DNA of 45,112 nucleotides from Cristatella mucedo (Eukaryota > Bryozoa > Phylactolaemata > Cristatellidae), in the NCBI GenBank assembly GCA_009760855.2, contig WPIO01000113.1, positions 1,211,001 through 1,256,112 of the forward strand, in the 5' to 3' direction. A model generated the notes under the pieces. The model had not been told where the DNA came from. It worked only from the letters and a program-made list of their open reading frames with translations, and searched no databases. The first letter of the stretch is position 1; each line of letters starts with the position of its first letter. Both the position numbers and the translations under genes were made by a program. Positions 1 through 45,112 of this stretch are shown in pieces.

Positions 1-221
1 GACAACGCAAGAGTTTAGCAGCAGCATCCGGATGAGACTGCTCAATGAAGCACGACTGATCGCTACCGAGGCAACGTCACAGTGGCTCATGCCGTACGTT
101 AGCCAGCAAACATCTCGTCATCAAGGATAGACAACACTGTACAAAATGGCTACAGATCTAAATTGAGCCCTCCCCACGATGGGCTGAAGAAGCGGCAGTG
201 GCAGCAGGCCTCTCAGTGTAC

Positions 222-44522
<44,301 letters not shown>

Positions 44523-45112
44523 CTGCAAGACGCAACAGAGCACCTGGCTGAGTACCACCAAACAACCACGGCAGCGGCGAGTTTACTGGCAGGTTTGCTC
44601 TAAAACATTGAGCTACAGCAGGTGCTCTCTCAGGGAGCATATGATTTGTCCCCTGTGCAGCAAACTCCAGCTATTTTCAGCGAGTTGTATGAGGAAGAGT
44701 AGGGTGGAGCATTTCAATTCTCTTTCCCAGAGAGTGAGAGAGAGAGACAAACTCTTTCGGCGAAACAACCGCAATGACAGGAGCAAGAGGTCTGCTCATG
44801 TTCCTGCTGTCGTTTCTGCCTTAAAAAGTCTAACTGTTCTGCACAGCATTTTATCTGTCCAAGCAAAATGGCCTTTGTGTGATTGCACATTACACAGCTA
44901 TGCATGTCATGAATAGAAGCAACAGGCATGCAGAAGTGCAGCTGTCATGGCAAGTTGTAGCCGTCACACAGGTCTCGGCTGTGGCAAGGACATCTGGCTG
45001 CTTGGCTACAGCTCCGGCTCAAAAAAAGAGGGCAGCATGCCCGAGGCGAGTGCGGTGTGATATGATTGAGTAGCTGCAGTAAAGCTGAGCTCTCCCGTTA
45101 AAGAGTTTAGCC
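44523..45112 (-). other. Sequence upstream of dynein exon 1 (intron, cut by window edge)
   Basis: Should be intron because exon 1 starts inside a codon. I find no further dynein exon, repeat family or promoter in these 590 bases. Confidence 0.7.

Overview
The window is animal genomic DNA. Almost all of its coding content is one gene on the minus strand, an axonemal outer-arm dynein heavy chain of the DNAH5/DNAH8 (gamma-type) group. I traced 44 exons (about 8.2 kb of coding sequence, about 2,735 residues) from 44522 down to 222. All 43 introns can be placed with GT-AG ends, and the reading phase carries through every junction without a stop or frameshift, so this looks like a live gene. It is partial at both ends. 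The first roughly 250-300 residues should lie beyond 45112. The rest of AAA4, the stalk, AAA5-AAA6 and the C-terminus should lie to the left of position 1.

Layout along the gene, 5' to 3', so from high to low coordinates: exons 1-16 (44.5-30.8 kb) encode the tail (DHC_N1 and following). Exons 17-25 (30.5-22.5 kb) encode the linker (DHC_N2). Exons 26-30 (22.3-17.8 kb) encode AAA1, the main ATPase site. Exons 31-34 (17.7-15.9 kb) encode AAA2, exons 35-40 (15.2-10.3 kb) AAA3, and exons 41-44 (10.0-0.2 kb) the start of AAA4. Walker A motifs of AAA1-AAA4 are all present.

The introns hold the second story, a community of non-LTR retroelements. LINE-A is L2/CR1-like. Its largest copy is at 4.7-7.2 kb, with about ten further fragments, and each complete 3' end carries a stem-loop followed by ATT repeats. 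LINE-B is a second CR1/L2-like family with a different tail. SINE-1 has a tRNA-like head and the same 3' stem-loop as LINE-A, which suggests it is mobilised by LINE-A. SINE-2 also has a tRNA-like head but a different internal hairpin. A nested insertion is visible at 22.9-25.5 kb. Long simple repeats (GA, GAGT, GACA, CA, TA, AAAT) are frequent, and two of them start directly at 5' splice sites.

The organism is a metazoan with motile cilia and a repeat-rich, intron-rich genome, most likely an invertebrate. I cannot name the phylum from the sequence alone. I see no bacterial genes, CRISPR array, functional tRNA or rRNA gene, and no promoter or polyadenylation site of the dynein gene inside the window.
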